DNA from: Candidatus Poribacteria bacterium
GTDB taxonomy: Bacteria > Poribacteria > WGA-4E > WGA-3G
Length of the DNA stretch: 32,381 bases
Assembly (NCBI GenBank): GCA_022822085.1
Contig: JAJECK010000071.1
Coordinates: 1 to 32,381 of the forward strand
Direction of reading: 5' to 3'
Shown here: one piece after another, positions 24,838-32,380 of the stretch
How the letters are laid out: every line of letters starts with the position of its first letter
Numbering within the stretch: the first letter of the stretch is position 1
Notes under the pieces: generated by a model
Databases searched by the model: none
Seen by the model: only the letters and a program-made list of their open reading frames with translations
Told to the model about the DNA's origin: nothing
Program-made: the position numbers and the translations under genes

Positions 24838-25227
24838 TTACTCAGCACTTTCGCCTGACTCTTTTTCGGTCTCTGTCTGATCCGCTTCTGCTTCACTGTC
24901 CGTAGATTCTACCTCATCTTCTTCGGTAGCATTTTCTCCATAGAGTTCAGCTAACGGATTATCATCCTCAACTTCATCATACCCCTCAGATTCAGAAGTA
25001 AACAGAGATTGACTCTCAGATTCTGATGTATTAGGATCAAGTTTTCTATACGACAAATTACCTGATGCCAATTCATCAGTCGCAACAGAAACTGGTTTCT
25101 GTTTTTGAGATAAACCTGCTCCTAAAAGTTCATCATTTAAGGAACGCGCACGTTTTGCTATTACATTAACAGCAAGGTATTTATTTGGTACTTCTTTAAC
25201 TAACTCTTCAAGATAGATTATTGCCAT
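24838..25227 (-). CDS. rpoZ: RNA polymerase omega subunit with acidic tail
   Basis: This 129-residue protein has an omega domain at ~1-35, with the hallmark MAIIYLEEL...NKYLAVNVIAKRARSLND region (the usual form is V..R..L..VA.KRARQL). Omega assists assembly of beta-prime in RNA polymerase. The rest, from ~60 to 129, is highly acidic and Ser/Glu/Asp-rich (for example NPLAELYGENATEEDEVEST) and is probably disordered. ATG 25227 is chosen: GGAG lies seven bases upstream, and the promoter at 25261-25289 would start transcription close to 25254, too near the other in-frame ATG (25257). The omega domain is diverged, so the assignment rests on the first 35 residues. Confidence 0.8.
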   Translation of the reverse strand: MAIIYLEELVKEVPNKYLAVNVIAKRARSLNDELLGAGLSQKQKPVSVATDELASGNLSYRKLDPNTSESESQSLFTSESEGYDEVEDDNPLAELYGENATEEDEVESTDSEAEADQTETEKESGESAE

Positions 25228-25260
25228 TTTTTTCTCCGTTAATTCAAGACTCAACATATA

Positions 25261-25289
25261 ATTATACTGAAATTCAGTGGTGAAGTCAA
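25261..25289 (-). promoter_or_regulatory. Promoter of rpoZ
   Basis: TTGACT (25289-25284), 17-bp spacer, TATAAT (25266-25261) on the minus strand. The -10 box is perfect and the -35 box matches at five of six positions. It is back to back with the mqnC promoter. Confidence 0.85.
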
Positions 25290-25297
25290 ATTAAATT

Positions 25298-25327
25298 TTG
25301 ACATACATACAGTAAAAGTGGTAAAAT
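25298..25327 (+). promoter_or_regulatory. Promoter of mqnC
   Basis: TTGACA (25298-25303), 18-bp spacer, TAAAAT (25322-25327). Transcription would start near 25334. That leaves only about six bases before the first in-frame ATG (25340) and supports the start at 25370. Confidence 0.75.
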
Positions 25328-25369
25328 AATAGTATTAGAATGACACGATTTCAGAAGGAAACAAAACAC

Positions 25370-26437
25370 ATGGATACAGCAGGACAATCGATTTTGGAAA
25401 AAGCAATTGCGGGAGAACGTTTAGATTTTGATGATGCATTAACGCTCTTTAAAAGTCCTAATCTATTACCGCTTGGACACGCTGCAGATGCTATTCGACA
25501 ACAAAAACACCCGGAAGGATACATAACCTATATTGTAGACAGAAATATAAACTATACCAATTGGTGTTATGTTGATTGCGATTTTTGTGCCTTCTACCGC
25601 CACCGAAAAGACCCCGATGCTTATGTGATGGAGCGTGATGAACTTGGTCAAAAAATACAAGAAACTCTTGAATTGGGTGGTGAACTAATTCTGATGCAAG
25701 GTGGTCTTCATCCCAAACTAAAATTGGAGTGGTATGAAGATTTACTACGTTGGATAAAAGCAAACTACAAAATACATATTCACGGATTTTCACCACCAGA
25801 ACTTGATTGGTTCGCAAAAATAAATCGGCTGTCCTTACGAGAAATGCTTATTCGATTGCGGGATGCTGGACTTGATTCTATTCCTGGTGGTGGTGCCGAA
25901 ATATTGACTGACCACGCCCGGAACATCATCAGTCCGAAAAAGTGTACAGCAGACGAATGGCTTGAAGTAATGCGACAAGGGCACAAAGTCGGTCTCAAAT
26001 CCAGTGCTACTATGATGTATGGACACGTTGAAAGTTATGCAGAACGCGTGGAACATCTCATGCGGTTACGCGAGCTACAAGATGAAACAGGCGGGTTCAC
26101 TGCATTCATCTGTTGGTCATTTCAACCGAGTAATACAGAGCTGGCACACATTCCACCTGCCGGCAGTTTCGAATATCTCAAAACCCTCGCTATTTCACGA
26201 TTAGTTTTGGACAATATCAATAACTTCCAATCGTCATGGGTTACACAAGGTCCAAAAATCGGTCAACTCTCATTGAAGTTTGGTGCAAACGATATGGGTG
26301 GAACGATGATAGAAGAAAACGTCGTCAGTAAAGCAGGAACGGTCTACTGTATGCCAATAGAGGAAATTGAACGCACTATCTCAGAATTAGGGTTTGTACC
26401 GAAACGCAGAAATTTCTTCTACGACATCCTCAATTAA
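25370..26437 (+). CDS. mqnC: Cyclic dehypoxanthinyl futalosine synthase (radical SAM)
   Basis: This 355-residue enzyme of the futalosine route to menaquinone converts dehypoxanthinyl futalosine to its cyclic form by radical chemistry. The [4Fe-4S]/SAM motif is CYVDCDFC (C66, C70, C73) within NINYTNWCYVDCDFCAFYR, typical of MqnC; MqnE has a different consensus. LMQGGLHPKLKLEWYEDLL, IHGFSPPE and GLDSIPGGGAEIL are family signatures. ATG 25370 is preferred because AAGGA precedes it and transcription starts near 25334; ATG 25340 would add ten residues. The other mqn genes are not here. Its stop overlaps the convergent chaperone gene by 4 bp. It implies menaquinone-based respiration. Confidence 0.94.
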   Translation: MDTAGQSILEKAIAGERLDFDDALTLFKSPNLLPLGHAADAIRQQKHPEGYITYIVDRNINYTNWCYVDCDFCAFYRHRKDPDAYVMERDELGQKIQETLELGGELILMQGGLHPKLKLEWYEDLLRWIKANYKIHIHGFSPPELDWFAKINRLSLREMLIRLRDAGLDSIPGGGAEILTDHARNIISPKKCTADEWLEVMRQGHKVGLKSSATMMYGHVESYAERVEHLMRLRELQDETGGFTAFICWSFQPSNTELAHIPPAGSFEYLKTLAISRLVLDNINNFQSSWVTQGPKIGQLSLKFGANDMGGTMIEENVVSKAGTVYCMPIEEIERTISELGFVPKRRNFFYDILN

Positions 26438-28413
26438 CGATAATCTTCGTGAATCCAAATATCCGCTGCTTTTATCCGAGCTGCAAGCCAAGTATCATAA
26501 ACGTCCATTTTCTTCCGTTGGAGAAGTGTCTGAATTCGTTTGGTCTTTTGGCTTGGATCAGTAGTGTACAATTCCAAATCCGGTTCAACACGTTCAACCA
26601 ATTCAATAATATACGCCGCTGAGTCCCCTTGGAACGGTCCACGAACATCACCTACCGACATCTTAAACGCTGCAAACATCGCATCCTTTGAGTTACCCAT
26701 ACCAGATACATAAGAACTGCCTTTATTTAGATTAAAGAGACTGCTCTCTTGAACAGATTTTTCTGTTGTCGTCGCGCCTTCTGGGGCTTCGAACTTCTTA
26801 ATTAAATCATCAAGCGATTCATTGTCGGTATATTGATTAAAGAGTTCTTGTGCAGCAGCTAATGCACTGTCTTTTGCTTTTTTCTCTTGCAAACCTCCTG
26901 TGTCACTAATAACCTTTTCTTTCACTTCTTCAAATTCTGGAATCATAGGTGGTTTTTTACCAAGAACCGTCGCAACAAAAATGGCTGAAACATCACCATT
27001 AAAGTTCTTCGTTTCAATTGTCTTTGTTACACCTACTTCCATATCAAAAAGTTCCTTAACCAATCCACCGTAAGTGAATAAAGAACCAATCTTTGGAATA
27101 CTTAAAGCATCTTTGGGGAAGAAATCTGTTTCACCCACTGAAAGCGAAAGATCTTTATACCGATCAAGCGTAATCGCAGTCTCATAATCCAGTATCTCAA
27201 CATCCATCACCAAGTTTTCCGCTACCTCTTTCGCACCATCCACGCCATTGATTTGAATAAGTTTATCACGAATTTCAGTTTCTACTTCAGTGAAAGGTTT
27301 GAGAGTCGATGTAAATTTTTCTTCCAAGTTAATTATATGATATCCGAAACGGGTTTCAACCAGTTCACTAACTTCACCAGGTTTTAAAATATCAAAACAC
27401 GCTTCTTCAAACGGTTTTACCATTTGGCCGCGTCCAAAATATTTACCAGGCGGTAACTCCGGTTTGCTGGAACCTAAAGCACCACCATCAACATTTGACG
27501 GTCCCTCTGAATGTTCCTTTGCTAAGTCTGCAAAAGATGTTCCGGCTGCTAAACCTGCATTAACAGTTTCCAGGAGTTCTTCAGCAGCCACCTTCGTTTC
27601 AGCTTTCTGTTCGTCTGTCGCATCGTCAGGGAACTTTTTCAAGATATGCCGCGCTCTGACAACATCTTCTGACATGAATTCACTTTGATTCTCTGTATAA
27701 TATGTAACAACATCGTGTTGTGTGACGAAATCTATAGGTTTAATTTCGATATATTTTACATTTACTTGTTCTTCAGTTCTATAGTTATCAATATTTTCTT
27801 GAAAGAACGCTTCCGCTTCTGCATCGTCCACGTTCACCGTTGAATTATAATCGGTGTGTCGAAATTCAATATATTTTACCTTTGCCTTATCAGCTTCAAG
27901 ATTGAACGCTTGTTCAACTTCAGTGTCGGTTACCAACTCAAGGTTTTGGATGTTATCCCGCAATGCAGTCGAACTGAGAAATAAACGGACATTTTGTTTA
28001 TACATATTCGCGACATCGGGTCTAAATTGATTATACTGTTGTACTCTCTTTTCATCACTTCGGATATAATATTCAACTTCCGCTTCACTGATATTGGCAC
28101 TGCCTTCAATTGCCTGTTTTATCAGACCATCAATAATGTTTTTCTCCGCTTCTTTTCTATCTGTGGGACCACCAAATCGTTGGTTGTTTCGTTGTGACTG
28201 CATTTGACGGTCTACCACATCTTCAAAGTAACCTCTTGAGATTTCTAAACCGTCTATTCTGAGCACCACTTCATCTTGAGATCCTACCCCTCCTTGACCA
28301 CCTGACCCACTGAATAACTGTGGACCAACCATGACCGAAACAAGCACAAATATAACAGCAATCACCCACATAAAAATTTGCGCAATAAATTTTTCACGCA
28401 GAAAGATCATCAT
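26434..28413 (-). CDS. Membrane-anchored SurA/PpiD-like peptidyl-prolyl isomerase
   Basis: This 659-residue chaperone starts with an inner-membrane helix at ~9-31 (MWVIAVIFVLVSVMVG), followed by a SurA-N-like helical domain (~45-240) in the periplasm. The parvulin (PpiC) domain is at ~250-367: VRARHILKKFPDD, GTSFADLAKEHSEGPSN, GGALG, GRGQMVKPFEEACF and ETRFGYHIINLEE are all typical. A second, more diverged half (~370-650) completes a PpiD-like layout. PpiD-type proteins help fold newly exported proteins near SecYEG. The start is one of two adjacent ATGs (28413 or 28410), with AGGAG about twelve bases upstream. A promoter is seen at 28456-28484. Confidence 0.9.
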   Translation of the reverse strand: MMIFLREKFIAQIFMWVIAVIFVLVSVMVGPQLFSGSGGQGGVGSQDEVVLRIDGLEISRGYFEDVVDRQMQSQRNNQRFGGPTDRKEAEKNIIDGLIKQAIEGSANISEAEVEYYIRSDEKRVQQYNQFRPDVANMYKQNVRLFLSSTALRDNIQNLELVTDTEVEQAFNLEADKAKVKYIEFRHTDYNSTVNVDDAEAEAFFQENIDNYRTEEQVNVKYIEIKPIDFVTQHDVVTYYTENQSEFMSEDVVRARHILKKFPDDATDEQKAETKVAAEELLETVNAGLAAGTSFADLAKEHSEGPSNVDGGALGSSKPELPPGKYFGRGQMVKPFEEACFDILKPGEVSELVETRFGYHIINLEEKFTSTLKPFTEVETEIRDKLIQINGVDGAKEVAENLVMDVEILDYETAITLDRYKDLSLSVGETDFFPKDALSIPKIGSLFTYGGLVKELFDMEVGVTKTIETKNFNGDVSAIFVATVLGKKPPMIPEFEEVKEKVISDTGGLQEKKAKDSALAAAQELFNQYTDNESLDDLIKKFEAPEGATTTEKSVQESSLFNLNKGSSYVSGMGNSKDAMFAAFKMSVGDVRGPFQGDSAAYIIELVERVEPDLELYTTDPSQKTKRIQTLLQRKKMDVYDTWLAARIKAADIWIHEDYR

Positions 28414-28455
28414 AACGTTTCATTTCTCCTACATTATCTGAGTTTACTACACTTA

Positions 28456-28484
28456 ATGATACAATGTAATGATAATTTTTTCAA
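28456..28484 (-). promoter_or_regulatory. Promoter of the PpiD-like gene
   Basis: TTGAAA (28484-28479), 17-bp spacer, TATCAT (28461-28456) on the minus strand, each box matching the consensus at five of six positions. The leader would be about 36 nt. Confidence 0.65.
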
Positions 28485-28503
28485 TTAATTTTTCCTTTAA
28501 CAC

Positions 28504-28532
28504 TTGCATTTTGTTGTGTTTTATCATATAAT
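28504..28532 (+). promoter_or_regulatory. Promoter of the DNA glycosylase gene
   Basis: TTGCAT (28504-28509), 17-bp spacer, perfect TATAAT (28527-28532). The transcript would begin near 28539-28542, essentially at the start codon, so the mRNA is probably leaderless. Confidence 0.65.
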
Positions 28533-28541
28533 TTGTTGACA

Positions 28542-29432
28542 GTGAAGTTGAAAATTAAAAATGTCACCGATTTTAACCTAAAATATACATTAGAATCTGG
28601 GCAATCATTTCGTTGGAACAGGATAGATGACGCATACTACGGTGTCGTTGAAGGTAGAATTCTTAAAATTTGCCAACACAGTGGGACCCTTATTATAGAA
28701 AGTTCAGATGATGAAGATAAGGGCATCTTCACAGCTCAGATGTTCCATTATCTTGACCTACATCGGGATTTAGCATATATTCTAAATGCTGTGAATGTAG
28801 ATGCATACATTGATCGTGCTATAGATAGGTTCAGAGGGATGCGTCTTCTGAACCAGGAAATATGGGAAACCGTAGCCTCGTTCATATTATCGCAAAATAA
28901 CAACATGGCACGTATACGAAAAATTATACGCACATTGTCTGAACGTTTTGGATACAAGGTTGATTATGATGGGTACGTGGATTGGACTTTTCCGACACCA
29001 CAGATACTTGCTGATGCAGGTCCTGAGGAAATCTATAAATGTGGCACAGGATACCGAGCAGGTTATCTTTATAATGCTGCCAATGATGTCATCAACGGTC
29101 GTTTAGACCTAAATGCACTCAAACAATTAGACTACAATGATGCAAAACACGAATTGATGAAATTGGAGGGCGTTGGGGAAAAAGTAGCTGATTGCATCTG
29201 TCTCTTTTCTCTTGGACACCTCACAGCATTACCCATTGATGTATGGATTAAGCGGATTTTTGAACGCGTATATCTACGTAAAACTGCAAAACCAAAAGAA
29301 ATACAAGATTTCGCCAAACAATATTTCGGTGAATACGTCGGTTACGCACAACAATACCTATTTCATTATGCTCAAAACCAACCTAATTGGGACGATGCTG
29401 AACACTTGGAATTACGCTTCAAACAAAAATAA
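28542..29432 (+). CDS. 8-oxoguanine DNA glycosylase/AP lyase (OGG1 type)
   Basis: This ~296-residue protein has the OGG N-terminal domain (~1-95; LESGQSFRWNR) followed by the helix-hairpin-helix glycosylase domain (~100-295). The HhH and catalytic lysine are in LEGVGEKVADCICLFSLG (Lys ~214), and the essential aspartate is in LPIDVWIKRIF (Asp ~233). FILSQNNN is the usual DNA-contact helix. It excises 8-oxoguanine opposite cytosine and nicks the backbone. There is no Shine-Dalgarno. Possible starts are GTG 28542 (preferred from the promoter) or TTG 28533/28536, which would overlap the -10 box. It is divergent from the PpiD-like gene. Confidence 0.9.
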   Translation: MKLKIKNVTDFNLKYTLESGQSFRWNRIDDAYYGVVEGRILKICQHSGTLIIESSDDEDKGIFTAQMFHYLDLHRDLAYILNAVNVDAYIDRAIDRFRGMRLLNQEIWETVASFILSQNNNMARIRKIIRTLSERFGYKVDYDGYVDWTFPTPQILADAGPEEIYKCGTGYRAGYLYNAANDVINGRLDLNALKQLDYNDAKHELMKLEGVGEKVADCICLFSLGHLTALPIDVWIKRIFERVYLRKTAKPKEIQDFAKQYFGEYVGYAQQYLFHYAQNQPNWDDAEHLELRFKQK

Positions 29433-29463
29433 TTCTTGTCCATGAAAGTGACACTAACAAGAT

Positions 29464-29507
29464 TGTATTTAAAATACATTGGATAGATTAAAAATAAGTT
29501 ATATTTT
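29464..29507 (+). promoter_or_regulatory. Weak promoter candidate with a palindrome
   Basis: The palindrome TGTATTTAAAATACA (29464-29478) lies just before TTGGAT (29479-29484), 17 bp, TATTTT (29502-29507), each box matching at four of six positions. It could drive the ZapB-like gene, with the palindrome as an operator, but the region is AT-rich. Confidence 0.35.
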
Positions 29508-29528
29508 ATTATAGATTAGGAGGATTCA

Positions 29529-29891
29529 ATGGCTGAAACAACAGGTAAAAACGTAGTTTCTCTTTTGGAAGAACATGTTGACCTTGCCATCTCGACCGTA
29601 AAAAAATTAAGAGATGAAAAACTTGCACTTGAGGCTGAAATTTCTCGCCTTAACAGTGACGTAATTCAACGTGAGGCAAGGATTCAAGAATTGGAAAGTC
29701 TCAACAGTGACATGCGTGAAGCTTCAGAACTTGCACGGTTAGCAACTGAAGAGGAACGAGCAGGAATACGTAGACAGCTCGAAGATCTCATGGAAGGTCT
29801 TTCTGAACCCAATGGAGATTCAGAAAGGACCGATGCAGCAGAAAACAGTGCTGAAAACGAATTAACTTTTAAGGCAAAAGATGTAGGATAA
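29529..29891 (+). CDS. ZapB-like coiled-coil protein
   Basis: This 120-residue soluble protein has one long coiled coil at ~8-90 (heptads such as VKKLRDEKLALEAEISRLNSD and IQELESLNSD) and an acidic disordered tail (EPNGDSERTDAAENSAENE). It resembles short division-associated ZapB-type proteins, which sit at the FtsZ ring, but coiled coils are easily matched and the function is uncertain. A perfect Shine-Dalgarno AGGAGG lies six bases before ATG 29529. ZapA, often encoded next to such genes, is not here; a glycosyltransferase begins 19 bp downstream and is probably co-transcribed. Confidence 0.75.
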   Translation: MAETTGKNVVSLLEEHVDLAISTVKKLRDEKLALEAEISRLNSDVIQREARIQELESLNSDMREASELARLATEEERAGIRRQLEDLMEGLSEPNGDSERTDAAENSAENELTFKAKDVG

Positions 29892-29910
29892 CACTCCTAC
29901 GAACAAACTT

Positions 29911-31041
29911 GTGCGTGTCTTAGTCCTTTCACACTCCTATATAATGAAACCGTATCGGAGGAAGTTTGATCTTATCGCAGCAAAACCGGATGTTGAAATG
30001 CGTGTCCTTACACCTGACCGATGGTACGAAAGTTTTCAGGAGATAAATTTCATACCTGCAGATGACATCCACTGCGAGGAGGTCCCTTGTCCCATACGGT
30101 TTTCTGGTTACGGCAGCAGATTTTTTTACCGTCGAGGCATTTCACAACACTTCAAGCATTTCCAGCCAGATATTATCCATCTTGAAGAGGAAGCGTGGAG
30201 CCTTAATGCTTGGCAGACAGTACGGTTGAAATGCAAATTTTGCCCAGATAGTCGATTCATATTTCGCACTTCACTCAGCATTCCATCAAAACAACGTTTC
30301 GGTCCATTACCTATATGGATTGAGAAACGTGTTTTCCGTGAAACCGATATGGCATTTCCACTCAGTGAAAATGCAGGAAAGATACTTAATCAAAGAGGTT
30401 ATGACGGTCCACTAATTCCATTTCCAAACGGTGTGGATATTTCTCTCTTTCAAAAGCAGGACATGAACCAATTAAAACAATCACTCGGTCTTTCGGATTG
30501 TTTTGTTATCGGTTATGTCGGTCGACTTCTTAAGATGAAAGGTATTGGGACGCTTATTGAAGCAGCAGGAAATCTTGCATTCCCATTCAAACTATTAATC
30601 GTCGGTAGCGGAGAAGATAAATCAAGATTCCGAGAATTAGCTACCCAACATCATATTTTAAATAAAATTATTTGGGTTGATGCAGTTCCTCCCGAAGAAG
30701 TACCGAATTATGTTAACTGTATGGATGTCTTAGTGCTACCATCCCGGACAACTCCTGATTGGGTAGAATTTTTTGGTAGGGTCCTAATTGAGGGGATGGC
30801 ATGTGAAGTTCCAGTCATCGGTTCAGATTCAGGTGAAATTCCACAAGTCATTGGTGATGCGGGTTTAGTTTTCCCTGAAGGAGATGCCGCTGCTTTAGCA
30901 GAAAAGATAAGCCGGATTGCATCGGATCCAACACTTTGTGAAACCCTTCAAAAACGCGGTCTGGTTAGGGTACAGAATTTTACATGGGAAACAATTGCGC
31001 AACGGACTTATGAGGTGTATCAGCAACTGTTAGCCGAGTAG
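29911..31041 (+). CDS. GT4-family glycosyltransferase
   Basis: This 376-residue retaining glycosyltransferase has a GT-B fold. The N-terminal acceptor domain begins MRVLVLSHSYIMKPYRRKF. The C-terminal nucleotide-sugar domain shows FVIGYVGRLLKMKGIGTLIEA (~193-213), the EX7E motif in EFFGRVLIEGMACEVPVIGS, and GEIPQVIGDAGLVFPEGD. It transfers a sugar to a glycan, lipid or small molecule; donor and acceptor are unknown. No signal peptide is seen, so it is cytoplasmic or peripheral on the membrane. The start is GTG 29911 with no obvious Shine-Dalgarno, suggesting coupling to the ZapB-like gene 19 bp upstream. No other cell-envelope sugar genes adjoin it. Confidence 0.9.
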   Translation: MRVLVLSHSYIMKPYRRKFDLIAAKPDVEMRVLTPDRWYESFQEINFIPADDIHCEEVPCPIRFSGYGSRFFYRRGISQHFKHFQPDIIHLEEEAWSLNAWQTVRLKCKFCPDSRFIFRTSLSIPSKQRFGPLPIWIEKRVFRETDMAFPLSENAGKILNQRGYDGPLIPFPNGVDISLFQKQDMNQLKQSLGLSDCFVIGYVGRLLKMKGIGTLIEAAGNLAFPFKLLIVGSGEDKSRFRELATQHHILNKIIWVDAVPPEEVPNYVNCMDVLVLPSRTTPDWVEFFGRVLIEGMACEVPVIGSDSGEIPQVIGDAGLVFPEGDAAALAEKISRIASDPTLCETLQKRGLVRVQNFTWETIAQRTYEVYQQLLAE

Positions 31042-31169
31042 GACATATCTCATAAATTGGAGAATGAGGTTAGCAAAAGTTTTTAGAAAAAGTAATCGTC
31101 TCTGACAACTTCAAGATACTGAAAAAAGGATTTTAGGTTTCGGACAAGGTGATTGTCTGCGGAGGATAA

Positions 31170-31748
31170 ATGGCTTTAAATCAAACAACGATTAAAAACG
31201 AAATCGCTCGTTTAGAAGCAGAACTTTTGGAAAAACAAAATAGATTGAACGATCTTAGAAGGCAGCTTTCGCCAGAAGAAATAAAAGACTACGTTTTACA
31301 GGGTTCGGATGGTAAAAGGGTGAGACTTTATGAGATGTTTGATGACAAAAAAGATTTGATTGTTATTCATAATATGGGTAAGAGTTGTTCTTATTGTACT
31401 CTCTGGGCAGATGGGTTCAATGGTATGCTTCAACATCTGGAAAGCCGTGCGGCATTTGTTGTCGTATCGCCAGATCCTCCTGAGACACAGGCAACATTTG
31501 CTAAAAAAAGAGGTTGGCAGTTTAAAATGTATTCCAGTGAAGAGTCGACGTTTACCGAAGATATGGGTTTCAAGAATGGAAACGGTTGGTTACCAGGCGT
31601 TTCGACTATTTACAAAAAGGCTGACGGCAAAATTGTTCATATTTCAAAAGCAGCTTTCGGTCCGGGTGATCCTTTTTGCGCAGCTTGGCATCTTTTTGGT
31701 CTGCTCACTAACGGTGTTAATGATTGGGAACCTGAATTCAAATATTAG
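31170..31748 (+). CDS. DUF899 thioredoxin-fold protein
   Basis: This 192-residue protein has a short N-terminal coiled coil (~6-33) and then a thioredoxin-like domain. GKSCSYCTLWADGFNGML carries the C73-x-x-C76 pair typical of DUF899, followed by FVVVSPDPPETQATFAKKRGW and GWLPGVSTIYKK. The end FCAAWHLFGLL is also family-typical. These proteins are probably thiol oxidoreductases, but the substrate is unknown. There is no signal peptide. ATG 31170 follows GGAGG with normal spacing. A 128-bp gap separates it from the glycosyltransferase and no promoter is clear there. Confidence 0.87.
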   Translation: MALNQTTIKNEIARLEAELLEKQNRLNDLRRQLSPEEIKDYVLQGSDGKRVRLYEMFDDKKDLIVIHNMGKSCSYCTLWADGFNGMLQHLESRAAFVVVSPDPPETQATFAKKRGWQFKMYSSEESTFTEDMGFKNGNGWLPGVSTIYKKADGKIVHISKAAFGPGDPFCAAWHLFGLLTNGVNDWEPEFKY

Positions 31749-31829
31749 CAAACAGATCATTTCTGGGTTGGTTGGCGACCTTAATTAAGGTTCAAATCCA
31801 TTTGCCAAAGATGGGTGTCAAGGAATGCT

Positions 31830-32049
31830 CTTAGTGTCAACCTAGCGATTCTCCAATAATTGTAGATGCGGTTTCCTAACCGCATTACCATTATTCTCTT
31901 GACAGATACGACTTTTTGCTGTGTCGGACTGTCCGGAGGACACTATAAACGGGTGTTTTTGCTTAGACTTCGGTGCAGTTAGGAAACCGCACTGCCCAGG
32001 GCAGGGTGAGGTGTTCTAAGCATTATTATCTTCTTAAGTTGACACATAA
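31830..32049. repeat. ~220-bp element with terminal inverted repeats and two hairpins
   Basis: Ends CTTAGTGTCAACCTA (31830-31844) and TAAGTTGACACATAAG (32034-32049) are inverted copies with a one-base gap. Inside lie two hairpins in opposite orientation: ATGCGGTT-TCCT-AACCGCAT (31866-31885) and GTGCAGTT-AGGA-AACCGCAC (31973-31992, one mismatch). A further CTGCCCAGGGCAG lies at 31991-32003. There is no coding frame. The GGTTAGGAAACC core links it to the elements at 10083 and 21681. The bases before it (31749-31829) hold only a 14-bp palindrome ACCTTAATTAAGGT (31778-31791). Confidence 0.6.
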
Positions 32050-32063
32050 GGATGTCTTAGGAA

Positions 32064-32146
32064 TGCCTCCGACTGGACTCGAACCAGCACGCCAATTAAG
32101 GCACAGGTCCTTAGCCTGCCGTGTATACCAATTCCACCACAGAGGC
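32064..32146 (-). tRNA. tRNA-Leu (AAG anticodon)
   Basis: This is a class II tRNA with a long variable arm (GCCTTAATTGGCGT). Acceptor GCCTCTG/CGGAGGC (one G-U) with A discriminator, no encoded CCA. The anticodon stem GCAGG/CCTGT encloses the loop CTAAGGA, giving anticodon AAG, which reads CUU/CUC after wobble inosine or unmodified pairing. The T-loop reads GGTTCGAGTCC. It stands alone between repeats. Confidence 0.93.
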
Positions 32147-32298
32147 ATTTAATTATTATACTTCCCAACAGGCAGAAAGTCAAATTTTTCGTAGAAATGC
32201 CGTATTTCACAGAAAAAATTGTCTTTCCGTTGAAAAAACCATTAAATTGACAATTTCATAAGGATAATACCATTCCTACTTTATAATGGACCCTTTTT

Positions 32299-32380
32299 CG
32301 TAGGTCGGGTAGAGGCACGAAACCCGACAAGTATTGATTGTGGTTATCATGTCGGGTTTCGTGCCTCTACCCGACCTACG
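32299..32380. repeat. Perfect 31-bp inverted repeat (dispersed palindrome family)
   Basis: Arms 32299-32329 and 32350-32380 are exact reverse complements around a 20-nt loop, starting CGTAGGTCGGGTAGAGG and containing GGCACGAAACCCGACA. The related hairpin at 9848-9918 shares the GAGGCACGAAACCC core, so copies are dispersed. A perfect stem this long implies recent spread or selection for pairing. Confidence 0.85.

Noticed and set aside
28397-28423. Micro-ORF upstream of and overlapping the PpiD-like start (ATG 28423)
   Set aside because: It encodes only about nine residues, the Shine-Dalgarno is too close to its ATG, and no attenuation structure is visible.
31042-31169. Small RNA or promoter between the glycosyltransferase and DUF899 genes
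   Set aside because: No stable hairpin with a T-run and no consensus promoter boxes were seen in this 128-bp gap.
31360-31788. 142-residue plus-strand ORF
   Set aside because: It overlaps the DUF899 gene in another frame with no recognisable domain; the DUF899 frame has the Shine-Dalgarno and motifs.
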